Below, piece by piece: positions 46,007 through 55,722 of a stretch of 64,000 nucleotides of DNA (positions within the stretch are counted from its first letter, which is position 1; every line of letters begins with the position of its first letter). The position numbers were made by a program, and so were the translations under genes. The notes beneath the pieces are model-generated. The model saw only the letters and a list, made by a program, of their open reading frames with translations. It was not told the origin of the DNA and searched no databases. Source of the DNA: Asticcacaulis machinosus (GTDB taxonomy: Bacteria > Pseudomonadota > Alphaproteobacteria > Caulobacterales > Caulobacteraceae); NCBI RefSeq assembly GCF_028550435.1, contig NZ_JAQQKV010000001.1, positions 744,001 to 808,000 on the forward strand. Reading direction: 5' to 3'.

Positions 46007-47629
46007 ATGAGATTATTACAACGGATGGCCATATCCGTGGTCATGACTTTGGTTACGCTGCTGGTGGCAGTCCCCACTCAGGCCGCCGGTTGGCTACGCG
46101 TCGAAAGCCCTAATTTCATAGTCTACAGTGATGTCACAGAGGCTCAGACACGCGAATATATTCAAAAACTGGAGTCGTTTCAGTACATAAGCGATCTGTT
46201 TTACATTGATCTGGGTGACGCGCCCCTGCCCCAGCAAGACAAAACCGTCTTCTATCTGATGCGGTATGTGAATGATTACCGTATCGTGCGGCCCGACACG
46301 AAACCGAACAGCTTCAATCCATATTATGTCTGCGAAGAAGGCGATCAGTTCTTCTCCACCAAAGAAGTCAACACCAATAATGAAAGCGCCATGGGCGGCG
46401 AACTGATTCAGGGGCTCGACCTCGACCTTGGCTACATGCTGTTTTCACTTAACCGGACACGGTTGCTTCAGCATTTTTCTTACCGGCCGCCCGCCTGGCT
46501 GGCCAACGGGCTCAACTGGTACATGATGACAACCATCATTGATGAGAACCGGGTGATTATAGGCAGGCCTGAACCGCGCATTGCCTATGCCTATACTTAC
46601 GGCGAGCGTGAAACCGACATTACAGGCGGTGGTTATCTTTCGGACTTTGCTGATATCATTGCCGAAAAACCAGTAGCTGAGAGAAAGGAAAAGGCGCTCA
46701 CCTTACAAAACTGGGTCATTACCCACTATATGATGAGCGATAAGGATCGCCGCGCAAAACTCAAAGCCTTTCTGGACGTCTACGCGACAAAAAGCAAACC
46801 GCCGCTGGAGGCTTTCATCAGCACCACCGGTATAACCCCCGAAACGTTTTCAACCGTTCTGAAAGACTATAAAACGAAAGGCATTCCAGCCACAGCCTAT
46901 ACCCTGCCCTCACTGGAGCAGACCAAGGTCGCGATTACGGTCACGAAACTGCCCGATTATAAGGAACCGCTACCGCTGCTGAATGCGGCGACCCTGACCT
47001 GCCCGGATGCAGAATATGGGGCAAAACTCCTCAAACGTATCCGTAAGCAGGCGCCGTTGAGTCCGAACGACGATCTGACACAAATGGCCCACGCAAGGGC
47101 AGAGATCCTGTTTGGCGCCCCCTCTGTGGCGCTGCCCATACTCACCGCCCGTTTAGCCGCTGACCCTAAAAATTTCGAGGCTCAGTACTGGCTCGGGCGG
47201 CTCTACCTGCAACTGGCCCAAAACGGCCCGCAGCCGGATAAGGCTAAAGCCTACGTCAATGCCCGGCGCGAATTGGGCAAGGCCTACCAGTTGAATGATA
47301 ACTCGGCTCTGGTACTTTATAACTATGCTCAAGCCAATGAGAACAAGCCGGGCTTCCCGGATGATAATGCCCTGAATGCCGCCAAAATGGCCTATGAGCT
47401 TACGCATGGCCGGTACAACACATATTATATCCGGCTTTTGATCCTTCGCGGCGATTATACAGCCGCCTCAGCACTGATCGCGGACCTCATACCCCGGATA
47501 AAAGATCCTGAATGTCTCAAACTTCTGACGAGCCTTCGGGACTCTATAACCGCCAAACAACCTGTTGAGACCGTGATAAAACAGGTCGATGCCTATGAAG
47601 TTTGGGAAGACACCCACAAAGAAAGCTAA
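46007..47629 (+). CDS. Secreted protein of unknown function with TPR-like tail
   Basis: A 540-residue protein with a signal peptide (ISVVMTLVTLLVAVPTQAAG). The first half (WLRVESPNFIVYSDV to IYRRV-like segments) resembles a peptidase fold without HExxH: WLANGLNWYMM stands where the zinc site would be. The second half has repeated helical pairs such as EAQYWLGRLYLQLAQNG and NSALVLYNYAQANENK, like TPR repeats. Role unknown; an envelope function is probable. Confidence 0.75.
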   Translation: MRLLQRMAISVVMTLVTLLVAVPTQAAGWLRVESPNFIVYSDVTEAQTREYIQKLESFQYISDLFYIDLGDAPLPQQDKTVFYLMRYVNDYRIVRPDTKPNSFNPYYVCEEGDQFFSTKEVNTNNESAMGGELIQGLDLDLGYMLFSLNRTRLLQHFSYRPPAWLANGLNWYMMTTIIDENRVIIGRPEPRIAYAYTYGERETDITGGGYLSDFADIIAEKPVAERKEKALTLQNWVITHYMMSDKDRRAKLKAFLDVYATKSKPPLEAFISTTGITPETFSTVLKDYKTKGIPATAYTLPSLEQTKVAITVTKLPDYKEPLPLLNAATLTCPDAEYGAKLLKRIRKQAPLSPNDDLTQMAHARAEILFGAPSVALPILTARLAADPKNFEAQYWLGRLYLQLAQNGPQPDKAKAYVNARRELGKAYQLNDNSALVLYNYAQANENKPGFPDDNALNAAKMAYELTHGRYNTYYIRLLILRGDYTAASALIADLIPRIKDPECLKLLTSLRDSITAKQPVETVIKQVDAYEVWEDTHKES

Positions 47630-47631
47630 AT

Positions 47632-47663
47632 AAAAAAGGCTCCGGAAACTCCGGAGCCTTTTT
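47632..47663. terminator. Terminator after secreted protein (both strands)
   Basis: A6-GGCTCCGGA-aac-TCCGGAGCC-T5: perfect 9-base stem with A and T runs, serving this gene and rpsD. Confidence 0.92.
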
Positions 47664-47685
47664 AATTCTATCCCGAAGGAAAACC

Positions 47686-48303
47686 TTACGACGAATAATA
47701 TTCGACGACCAGGTTCGGCTCCATCTTGACCGGATAAGGGACTTCCGACAGTTCCGGCATGCGGATGTAGGTAGCCTTCATACCCTTGGCGTCCAGTTCG
47801 ATGTAGTCCGGCACATCGCGCTCAGGCGATTGCAGGGCTTCGAGAACCAGAGCCATGTTGCGCGAACGCTCACGCACCTCAACGACGTCGCCGACCTTGA
47901 CGCGGTAAGAGGCGATGTTCACCTTCTTGCCGTTGACCAGGACGTGGCCGTGGTTGACGAACTGACGCGCCGCCCAAACGGTCGGCACGAACTTGGCGCG
48001 ATACACCACGGCGTCCAGACGCGACTCGAGGAGTGCGATCAGGTTTTCCGAGGTGTTGCCCTTGCGGCGATCGGCCTCTTCGTAGGTCTTGGAGAATTGC
48101 TTTTCGGTGATGTTACCGTAGTAACCCTTCAACTTTTGCTTGGCGCGAAGCTGGGTCCCGAAATCGGAGATCTTTTGCTTGCGACGCTGACCGTGCTGGC
48201 CGGGGCCATAGGAGCGCTTGTTGACGGGAGACTTAGGACGGCCCCACAGGTTTTCACCCATGACGCGGTCGAGTTTGTACTTAGCGGCATGGCGCTTAGA
48301 CAT
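47686..48303 (-). CDS. rpsD: 30S ribosomal protein S4
   Basis: A 205-residue ribosomal protein. [21 protein letters not shown] and the S4 RNA-binding domain ([14 protein letters not shown]) are typical. It binds 16S rRNA early in 30S assembly. Stands alone here, as often in alphaproteobacteria. Confidence 0.98.
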   Translation of the reverse strand: MSKRHAAKYKLDRVMGENLWGRPKSPVNKRSYGPGQHGQRRKQKISDFGTQLRAKQKLKGYYGNITEKQFSKTYEEADRRKGNTSENLIALLESRLDAVVYRAKFVPTVWAARQFVNHGHVLVNGKKVNIASYRVKVGDVVEVRERSRNMALVLEALQSPERDVPDYIELDAKGMKATYIRMPELSEVPYPVKMEPNLVVEYYSS

Positions 48304-48547
48304 ATCTTAGACCTTATCAAACCCTGACCGGCCTGAAACCCTTATGTTTCAGACGATTGCAACGGCGGCGCAGGATCAATCCGTACTAAACTCGGGCAGT
48401 ATCCGAATTTGAAGCGGCGCTTATGACCGTTAAACCCTTAAGAGTCAAGGCGCAGATGTCATCAAAACATCATAGCGGCAGCCATTATGGTTAACCTTTG
48501 CGCAAGGGATTCACCACAGACTTACACACAGCTTTATCACAACCCGG

Positions 48548-50635
48548 ATGCTTTGTATGTTTTCTCGCTCCCTGTCCGCCAAAATCGCCGGCGCTGGCGC
48601 GCTGACCGTCGCGGTCGTCTTTGGCCTTGGCACCCTGTTCATCTCCCAACAGACGAACACCACCCTGTCCAGCCAGAACCAGAACCTGCAAACCCAGGCC
48701 GCCGAAAATCAGGCCGCCAGAGTGCAGAACCGGCTGGATCTGGCGGCGCGCACCGCTCAGGAAACCGTCACGGCCCTGTCTGCCATCCGCCAGCAGGGGG
48801 TGACAGACAGGGCGGTCTATGACGGCGTGCTCAAGGCAGGCCTTGAGACCAATCCGGATCTATTGGGCGTGTGGTCAGGATGGGAGCCCAATGCACTCGA
48901 TGGCAAGGACGCCGAATTTGCCAATACACCAACCAATGACGCCACCGGCCGTTTTGTGCCTTACTGGAACCGCGGGTCGGGTCAGGCCATCCGTGAACCA
49001 TTGGTCGATTATGATAAACCCGGCGCCGGCGACTATTATCTGCTGCCCAAGCAACAGGATCGCATGATCGCCATCGAGCCCTATAGCTATACGGTTGGCG
49101 GCAAGAACATGTTGATCATGACGTTTAGCGCCCCCATCAAGGTCGATGGTCAGTTCTATGGCACCGGAGGGGTCGATATCGCCCTTGATACCCTCAATAA
49201 GGAAATCGCCGCCGTAAAGCCGTTTGGCACCGGCTTTGTCACCCTGGTCAGCCATTCCGGCATCGCCGTCAGTTATCCGGACGAGGCCAAGACCGGCAAG
49301 CTGATGAAGGATGTCGATCCTGCGGCGGCCCGCGCCGCTGCGGACGCCATCGCTGGCAATAAGGCTGCCACCATTGATGCCGCCGGCACAGGCGGCGACT
49401 GGCGCTATCTGGCCCTGCCGGTATCGGCTGGCGGCACGAAAGATCGCTGGGCTGTGGTTGTGGCCGTACCGGTCGCGACGCTCAATGCCGAAGCCAATAA
49501 AAACAACACCACCATGCTGACCCTGTCGGCCCTCAGCATTGTGATTGCCGCCCTGATCCTGTTCTTTGTGCTGAGCCGTCTGGTCGGTTCACCGCTCAAA
49601 GGCCTCGGCAAAACCTTTGATCGCATGGCATCCGGTGACCACAATGCCGAAGTTCCCGAAGCCAAACGCATCGATGAAATCGGCCTGATCGGTAAGGCGG
49701 TCATGGGTTTCCGCGAAAGCCTGCGCCTGAAAGCGCGTGCCGATGCCGACGAAGACACCCGCCGTCAGGCTCAGGCTTCAGAGGAGCGCAAAGTCGTCAT
49801 GGCCCGTCTGGCTCAGGAGTTTGAGGCGGCGGTCGGCGGGATCGTCGAGACGGTCTCTCAGGCGTCACGCGACATGAAAAACTCGGCCGAAGCGCTTAAC
49901 ATGATCGCCGCCAATGCGTCGGGCCAGACCATCACTATCGCCTCGGCCACCGAAGAAGCAGCCTCCAATGTGCGCACGGTCGCCGCCGCGTCTGAGGAAC
50001 TGACCGCCTCGATCAACGAGATCACCTCGAAAGCACAACAGTCCGGCGCCATTGCCCGCAAGGCGGTCGAGGAAGCCAACAAATCCGACGCCCGTATTCA
50101 GGAACTGGAATCCGCCGCCTCAAAGGTCGGTGAAGTCATCAACTTCATTCAGGCCATCGCCCAGCAGACCAATCTGCTGGCGCTCAACGCCACGATCGAA
50201 GCAGCCCGCGCCGGTGATGCCGGCAAAGGTTTTGCCGTCGTCGCCACCGAGGTCAAATCTCTGGCCAGCCAGACTGCCAAGGCCACGGACGATATTTCCG
50301 AGCAGATCGACGCCATCCAGAACGCCACCCGCGGCACGGTTGAGGCCATCCACGCTATCCGCGACGTCATTCACGACATGAGCGATATCGCGCTCGCTAT
50401 CTCGGCGGCGATGGAGCAGCAGGGGGCGGCCACTGACGACATCGCCCGCAACGTCCACGAAGCGTCCAAAGGCACGGATGAGGTCGCCAGCCACATCCAT
50501 TCCATCTCGGTCGCCACTCAGGAAACCGGAGATGCTTCCTCGCAGGTACTGGAGACCGCGGATAATCTGGTCACCCAGTCGGACTCACTGCGCCAACAAG
50601 TGCAGCAGTTCGTGGCGCAGGTTCGCCACGGCTGA
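48548..50635 (+). CDS. Methyl-accepting chemotaxis protein with Cache sensor
   Basis: A 695-residue chemoreceptor. An N-terminal segment (about 10-32), a periplasmic dCache-like domain (about 60-320, VDYDKPGAGDYYLLPKQQDR and GTGGVDIALDTL), a second membrane segment near 325-345, HAMP, and the signalling hairpin with [20 protein letters not shown]. Ends without a CheR-tether. Ligand unknown. ATG 48548 or 48557 both possible. Confidence 0.93.
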   Translation: MLCMFSRSLSAKIAGAGALTVAVVFGLGTLFISQQTNTTLSSQNQNLQTQAAENQAARVQNRLDLAARTAQETVTALSAIRQQGVTDRAVYDGVLKAGLETNPDLLGVWSGWEPNALDGKDAEFANTPTNDATGRFVPYWNRGSGQAIREPLVDYDKPGAGDYYLLPKQQDRMIAIEPYSYTVGGKNMLIMTFSAPIKVDGQFYGTGGVDIALDTLNKEIAAVKPFGTGFVTLVSHSGIAVSYPDEAKTGKLMKDVDPAAARAAADAIAGNKAATIDAAGTGGDWRYLALPVSAGGTKDRWAVVVAVPVATLNAEANKNNTTMLTLSALSIVIAALILFFVLSRLVGSPLKGLGKTFDRMASGDHNAEVPEAKRIDEIGLIGKAVMGFRESLRLKARADADEDTRRQAQASEERKVVMARLAQEFEAAVGGIVETVSQASRDMKNSAEALNMIAANASGQTITIASATEEAASNVRTVAAASEELTASINEITSKAQQSGAIARKAVEEANKSDARIQELESAASKVGEVINFIQAIAQQTNLLALNATIEAARAGDAGKGFAVVATEVKSLASQTAKATDDISEQIDAIQNATRGTVEAIHAIRDVIHDMSDIALAISAAMEQQGAATDDIARNVHEASKGTDEVASHIHSISVATQETGDASSQVLETADNLVTQSDSLRQQVQQFVAQVRHG

Positions 50636-50674
50636 TGTGAGCTTACAGCCCTACTCACGGTGTTTGTTATTTGC

Positions 50675-50710
50675 CAACGCCCTGTCTTTTCTGGAAAAGA
50701 CAGGGCGTTG
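50675..50710. terminator. Perfect 16-base inverted repeat between MCP and YqhA genes
   Basis: Stem CAACGCCCTGTCTTTT with loop CTGG and exact complement. There is no T-run after it. It could end the chemoreceptor mRNA or sit in the leader of the next gene, whose ATG is 24 bases downstream. Confidence 0.6.
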
Positions 50711-50733
50711 ACATATTCAAAGGAACCCTAAGT

Positions 50734-51249
50734 ATGCTTGAACGGCTGATTGAGCGCCTGATCTTATCCAGCCGTTGGATACTGGTGATCTTCATATTAG
50801 GGCTGTCGGCCTCGCTGCTGATTTACGCGGTGTCGTTCTGCCTGAAGTTCTACAAGGTCGCGCTCCACGTTTTCGACTATTCCGAAAACCAGATGATACT
50901 GGCCATGCTGGGCCTGATCGATGCGGCGCTGGTGGCGTCACTGATCGTTATGGTCATGATCTCAAGCTATGAGAATTTTGTCTCACGGTTCGGCGATGAT
51001 CATGACGATAAAGAACAGGTCAGCTTTCTGGGTAAGCTTGATTCCGGATCGCTCAAAATCAAGGTCGCCTCTTCAATCGTTGCCATTTCGTCGATCCATA
51101 TGCTGCAGATATTCCTCAACATCGACACCATCGCTAATGACAAGGTGATGTGGATCGTGATCCTGCATATGGCGTTTGTCGTGTCGGCGCTGTTGCTGGG
51201 CTTTCTGGAACGGATCATGGACAAGAAAAAAGACCTGCCGAAAACCTGA
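50734..51249 (+). CDS. YqhA/UPF0114 family membrane protein
   Basis: A 171-residue membrane protein with the UPF0114 pattern (LERLIERLILSSRWILVIF, then LGLIDAALVASLIVMVMISSYENFVS). Function unknown. ATG at 50734 with AAAGGAA before it. A 16-base hairpin lies in the leader. Confidence 0.9.
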   Translation: MLERLIERLILSSRWILVIFILGLSASLLIYAVSFCLKFYKVALHVFDYSENQMILAMLGLIDAALVASLIVMVMISSYENFVSRFGDDHDDKEQVSFLGKLDSGSLKIKVASSIVAISSIHMLQIFLNIDTIANDKVMWIVILHMAFVVSALLLGFLERIMDKKKDLPKT

Positions 51250-51360
51250 TAAAAAAAGCCCGCTGGTTTCTTTGACGCGCATTTACTTCCGAAAACCGCT
51301 TACACTTTTGACTACGTCGAACTGCGTTTCAGAATGCGCTTTTGCCAGCTGGCATTTTCC

Positions 51361-52653
51361 TTATCGGTTTTCCGGATGGAACAGCACCTTATCGATGCGC
51401 CGTTCGTCCATATCCATGATTTCGACATCATAGGGCCCGACCCGGACGATTTCGCCCTCTTTCGGGAAGCGGCCCAGTTCATTGAGAATGAGCCCGGCCA
51501 CCGTGTGAAAGCCCGCACCGGATTCAAAGTTTTCACCAATGGCGTCGCCCAGTTCCATCAGATCAGCGCGGCCATCGACCAGAAACGAGCCGTCCTCGCG
51601 GCGCACGATCATCAACCGGCCATCGTCATGGGCCTCGTCAAAATCACCGGCGATCATTTCCAGCAAATCGGTTGGGGTCAGAACCCCTTCGATGGTGCCA
51701 AACTCATTGACCACAAGGGCAATATGCACCTTTGACGACTTAAACAGTTCCAGAGCGTGCAGCAGCGATGTCGTATCCGGGATAAAGATCGGATCATGGA
51801 CCAGCGCTTCGAGATCAAATTTTTCCCCACGCATAAAGGCATCGGCAATGTCGCGTTTATGAGCGACACCAACCGGATTTTCAAAGTCCTGCCCGCGTAC
51901 CACCACAAAGCGTGAATAGGGACAGGCGCGGATATCATCGATCACCACCGCTTCGGGGTCATCCAGCGACACCCAGTAAACTTCGGGGCGCGGTGTCATG
52001 GCCACCCGCACCACCCGGTCGCCCAGGCGCATCACTTCGGTCATCATCTGCTGCTCGGCAGGTTCAATCAGCCCCGCCCCCATGCCTTCGGCCAGAGCGG
52101 TTTCGACCTCTTCCTGAGTGATGGTCTCGCCCTTTTCGTCCTTGATGCCCAGCCCCCGCAGCACCAGCATGGTCGATCCGGTCAAAAGCGACACGAACGG
52201 CCCCATTGCTGCGGCCAGAAATGACAAAGGCCGCGCCACGACACCGGCGATCGTTTCAGGGAAAATGAGGGCAATGCGCTTGGGCACCAGTTCGCCGACG
52301 ATCAGCGACAGATAGGTCAGCATAACGACCACAACACCGGTGGCTATGGCTTCGGAATAGGGCGCCAAGGTTGGGACACTGGTTTCCAGCAGCTTATCCA
52401 GTTCGCTGGCGATCGTCGCCTGTCCATAGGCGCCGGCCAGAATACCGATCAGGGTGATGCCGACCTGAACGGCCGACAGGAAACGGGTGGGATCTTCGGA
52501 CAGTTTGAGGGCGGCCTTGGCCCCCTTATCACCCCGGTCGGCACGGCTTTGGAGTTTGGCACGGCGGGACGACACCACGGCCAGTTCGGACATGGCAAAT
52601 ATGCCGTTCAGCACTACCAGCAGCAGCACAACAGCACAGGCAAAAAGTAACAT
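51361..52653 (-). CDS. CNNM/CorC hemolysin-family transporter
   Basis: A 430-residue protein: an N-terminal CNNM domain with several membrane segments, two CBS domains in the middle (PRPEVYWVSLDDPEAV and DTTSLLHALELFKSS), then CorC_HlyC at the C-terminus. Related proteins export or handle Mg or other cations. It is unlinked to its neighbours as far as I can see. Confidence 0.92.
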   Translation of the reverse strand: MLLFACAVVLLLVVLNGIFAMSELAVVSSRRAKLQSRADRGDKGAKAALKLSEDPTRFLSAVQVGITLIGILAGAYGQATIASELDKLLETSVPTLAPYSEAIATGVVVVMLTYLSLIVGELVPKRIALIFPETIAGVVARPLSFLAAAMGPFVSLLTGSTMLVLRGLGIKDEKGETITQEEVETALAEGMGAGLIEPAEQQMMTEVMRLGDRVVRVAMTPRPEVYWVSLDDPEAVVIDDIRACPYSRFVVVRGQDFENPVGVAHKRDIADAFMRGEKFDLEALVHDPIFIPDTTSLLHALELFKSSKVHIALVVNEFGTIEGVLTPTDLLEMIAGDFDEAHDDGRLMIVRREDGSFLVDGRADLMELGDAIGENFESGAGFHTVAGLILNELGRFPKEGEIVRVGPYDVEIMDMDERRIDKVLFHPENR

Positions 52654-52774
52654 TGAAAGTGGATTCCAGACGAAGCCTCATTCGGCTCCGTCTGTTATGG
52701 TAGTCATTAAGCTTAGCAGATGCAATAAATTACCCTGAAATTTTCAGGGGACGGCGGCTAACAGTTTCGTTATT

Positions 52775-53614
52775 TCAGATTCTCGATTTCAACCGTGCGG
52801 CATGGAACGCCAGATGATCATCGATGAAGCTTGTGATAAAATAATAGCTGTGGTCATAGCCCACGTGGCGGCGCACGGTGATCTTCTGACCCACACTGGC
52901 CGCCGCCGCTTCCACCAGATGCGGCTTAAGCTGACTTTCCAGAAACTGATCGCCAAGCCCCTGATCAATAAGGATATCGTCGAAGGGAGCCGCCTTCCCC
53001 TGGGCCATCAGCGCGGCGGCATCGTGACGCTGCCACGCGGATTGGTCATCGCCCAGATAGGCGCTCAATGCCTTTTGCCCCCACGGGCAGTTGAGGGGCG
53101 AAGCGATCGGCGCAAAGGCCGACACCGACTTGAAATGATGCGGGTGATTCATGGCTAGCGTCAGCGCGCCATGTCCGCCCATAGAATGGCCACTGATGCC
53201 CACACGCGTCATATCCGCCGGAAAATGCTCAGAAATTAAAGCCAGTACATCCTTGGTGACATAGGATTCCATCTGAAAATGCGGGCCCCACGGCGCCTCG
53301 GTGGCATCGACATAAAAGCCCGCGCCCTGCCCCAGATCGTAGCCGTCATCATTCGCGACCCCATCTCCGCGCGGGGAGGTATCGGGGGCGACAATAATCA
53401 TCCCAAGTTCAGCCGCCTTTTTATAGGCTCCGGCCTTTTCGGTGAAATTATTGGCCGTGCAGGTCAGGCCCGACAGCCACACCAGCACCGGATGCGGCCC
53501 CTCACCTTTGGGAGTAAACACACTCAAGGCCATAGATGTGCCGGTCGCCGCCGAATCATGACGCACAAATTTCAGATCGCCGCCAAACAGGCGGTGATGG
53601 GCCGTGACTTCCAT
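52775..53614 (-). CDS. fghA: S-formylglutathione hydrolase
   Basis: A 279-residue serine hydrolase. GHSMGGHGAL holds the nucleophile, with Asp and His in DQGLGDQFL and GYDHSYYFI. It releases formate from S-formylglutathione, the last step of glutathione-dependent formaldehyde oxidation. The alcohol dehydrogenase of the pathway is coded on the same strand two genes upstream. Confidence 0.96.
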   Translation of the reverse strand: MEVTAHHRLFGGDLKFVRHDSAATGTSMALSVFTPKGEGPHPVLVWLSGLTCTANNFTEKAGAYKKAAELGMIIVAPDTSPRGDGVANDDGYDLGQGAGFYVDATEAPWGPHFQMESYVTKDVLALISEHFPADMTRVGISGHSMGGHGALTLAMNHPHHFKSVSAFAPIASPLNCPWGQKALSAYLGDDQSAWQRHDAAALMAQGKAAPFDDILIDQGLGDQFLESQLKPHLVEAAAASVGQKITVRRHVGYDHSYYFITSFIDDHLAFHAARLKSRI

Positions 53615-53615
53615 T

Positions 53616-54380
53616 CTAACTATCTTTCACAGGCCGGCGCATATCAACCGAAGGCAAGGGAACCCCGCCCAGGTCGATATCCATAGCGCCCGCCCGCTCA
53701 AAGCCCAGCTTGGCGTAAAATGCCTCGGCATTCAGGCCCGACAGGCAGCGGATTTCGCGCACTCCGGCATTGTTGATGAGGCTACGGCAATGCCGGAACA
53801 GCTTGCGCCCCAGACCAAAACCCGAAAAATCAGGGTGAACGGCGAAATGGCGAATATGAGCGACGCCTTCAATGACTTCACCCGTGATCGGATCATCCAG
53901 CGTCCAGCCGCCCGACGCCACCACCTGCCCGTCCATGTCGGCCAGCACGTAAAACGTCCCGCTGGTCAAAAGCTTGGGGTTGATTTTCGAGATGGTCGGC
54001 AAGACCGCATCGACCAGATCCGTACCGTATGACCGCCGCAGACCTTCGGCAAAGGCAGTCTCCAGCATGTCCTCGATCTCTTCGCGGTCTTCGGGCCGAG
54101 CGACACTGATCTCCAGCGACTGGGCGTATTCCTTATCGGCCCCGGCCTCAAAGCCGTAGAGGATATGTTCCTCCCACGGCCATTGGCCTTTCCAGCCCTT
54201 TTCAAGACAGGCAGAATGGGCCCAGAAATCCTGCGCCAGCGGGGCAAACTTATCGGCCCGCCAGTGCGGCATCCAGGTCGCGGTCAGCATGACGGCTGAG
54301 CTTTCATCCTCAATCGCCACTCCGCAAAACACGCAGTGAAATTCGTGGGCATCCACAATATCGTCGTCGTCGTCGGTCAT
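53616..54380 (-). CDS. GNAT acetyltransferase with N-terminal zinc-finger-like segment
   Basis: A 254-residue protein. Residues 16-58 carry C16-x2-C19 and H55-x2-C58 (HCVFCG and WAHSACL), which may bind zinc. The rest is a GNAT domain with the acetyl-CoA motif VHPDFSGFGLGRKLF. It sits one base from fghA and inside the formaldehyde operon, so it may act in the same response; substrate unknown. Confidence 0.85.
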   Translation of the reverse strand: MTDDDDDIVDAHEFHCVFCGVAIEDESSAVMLTATWMPHWRADKFAPLAQDFWAHSACLEKGWKGQWPWEEHILYGFEAGADKEYAQSLEISVARPEDREEIEDMLETAFAEGLRRSYGTDLVDAVLPTISKINPKLLTSGTFYVLADMDGQVVASGGWTLDDPITGEVIEGVAHIRHFAVHPDFSGFGLGRKLFRHCRSLINNAGVREIRCLSGLNAEAFYAKLGFERAGAMDIDLGGVPLPSVDMRRPVKDS

Positions 54381-54406
54381 GTTCGTGTGTCGATTCCCTT
54401 AACTGC

Positions 54407-55516
54407 TTAAAAGACTACGACAGAACGGATGCTTTCGCCACGGTGCATCAAATCAAAGGCATCATTGATTTTCTCTAAAGGCAGGATGTGGGTGATCATC
54501 GGATCGATCTCGATCTTGCCATCCATGTACCAGTCAACAATCTTCGGCACGTCTGTGCGCCCGCGCGCCCCGCCAAAGGCCGAGCCTTTCCAGACACGCC
54601 CCGTCACCAACTGGAACGGACGGGTCTTGATCTCAGCGCCGGATGGGGCAACCCCGATAATGATGCTCTCGCCCCAGCCGCGGTGGCACGCTTCCAGCGC
54701 CTGACGCATGACATCGACATTACCGGTGCAGTCAAAGGTATAGTCCGCCCCGCCGCCGGTCAGTTCGACCAGATGAGCCACGATATCGCCGTCAATTTTC
54801 TTAGGGTTGACGAAGTGGGTCATGCCAAAGCGCCGACCCCATTCGGCCTTGTCGTCATTGATATCGACGCCGACGATCTTATCAGCCCCAACCATCTTCA
54901 GGCCCTGAATGACATTAAGCCCGATCCCGCCCAGACCAAACACCACCGCATTGGCGCCCGGCTCAACCTGAGCCGTGTTGGTCACCGCCCCAACCCCGGT
55001 CGTGACCCCGCAGCCGATATAACAGACCTTATCAAACGGCGCGTCAGGACGAATCTTGGCCAGAGCGATTTCCGGCATGACGGTGTGATTGGCGAAGGTC
55101 GAGCAGCCCATATAGTGGTGGATGGCCTGACCTTTGTAGGAAAACCGCGACGTACCGTCCGGCATCAGGCCCTTACCCTGAGTTGCACGAATCGCCGTGC
55201 ACAGATTCGTCTTGCGCGACAGGCACGACTTACATTGGCGGCATTCCGGCGTGTAAAGCGGGATAACATGGTCACCCGGCTTTAAGGAAACGACGCCCGG
55301 CCCGACCTCCACCACCACGCCGGCACCTTCGTGACCGAGGATCGAGGGGAACAGTCCTTCCGAATCCAGACCATCCAGAGTGTAGGCATCTGTATGACAA
55401 ATGCCGGTCGCCTTGATCTCGACCAGAACCTCACCGAATTTGGGCCCTTCGAGATCAACCTCCACGATTTCCAAGGGCTTTTTGGCTTCAAAGGCAACGG
55501 CGGCACGGGTCTTCAT
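54407..55516 (-). CDS. S-(hydroxymethyl)glutathione dehydrogenase (class III ADH)
   Basis: A 369-residue zinc dehydrogenase. Catalytic zinc site in [14 protein letters not shown] and [12 protein letters not shown], structural zinc cluster in [17 protein letters not shown], and Rossmann fold [12 protein letters not shown]. It oxidises the formaldehyde-glutathione adduct. The chosen ATG at 55516 has AAAGGAT upstream. First gene of the detoxification operon. Confidence 0.96.
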   Translation of the reverse strand: MKTRAAVAFEAKKPLEIVEVDLEGPKFGEVLVEIKATGICHTDAYTLDGLDSEGLFPSILGHEGAGVVVEVGPGVVSLKPGDHVIPLYTPECRQCKSCLSRKTNLCTAIRATQGKGLMPDGTSRFSYKGQAIHHYMGCSTFANHTVMPEIALAKIRPDAPFDKVCYIGCGVTTGVGAVTNTAQVEPGANAVVFGLGGIGLNVIQGLKMVGADKIVGVDINDDKAEWGRRFGMTHFVNPKKIDGDIVAHLVELTGGGADYTFDCTGNVDVMRQALEACHRGWGESIIIGVAPSGAEIKTRPFQLVTGRVWKGSAFGGARGRTDVPKIVDWYMDGKIEIDPMITHILPLEKINDAFDLMHRGESIRSVVVF

Positions 55517-55722
55517 GTGGTATCCTTTTAGGGGCATAAACTAATGGACATGGTAACATGTCACATGCCCGATGCCAGCGTTTATATTTGAAATTATTTT
55601 CCAATGAAATCAAAATATTGACCTACCCACACAACTGAACGTGATGGTCAAAAATCAGCTTTTGTTAACGATAATTGACTATGTTCGGAGGTCTCAGAGT
55701 TTCGCTTAACCGGAATACACCC

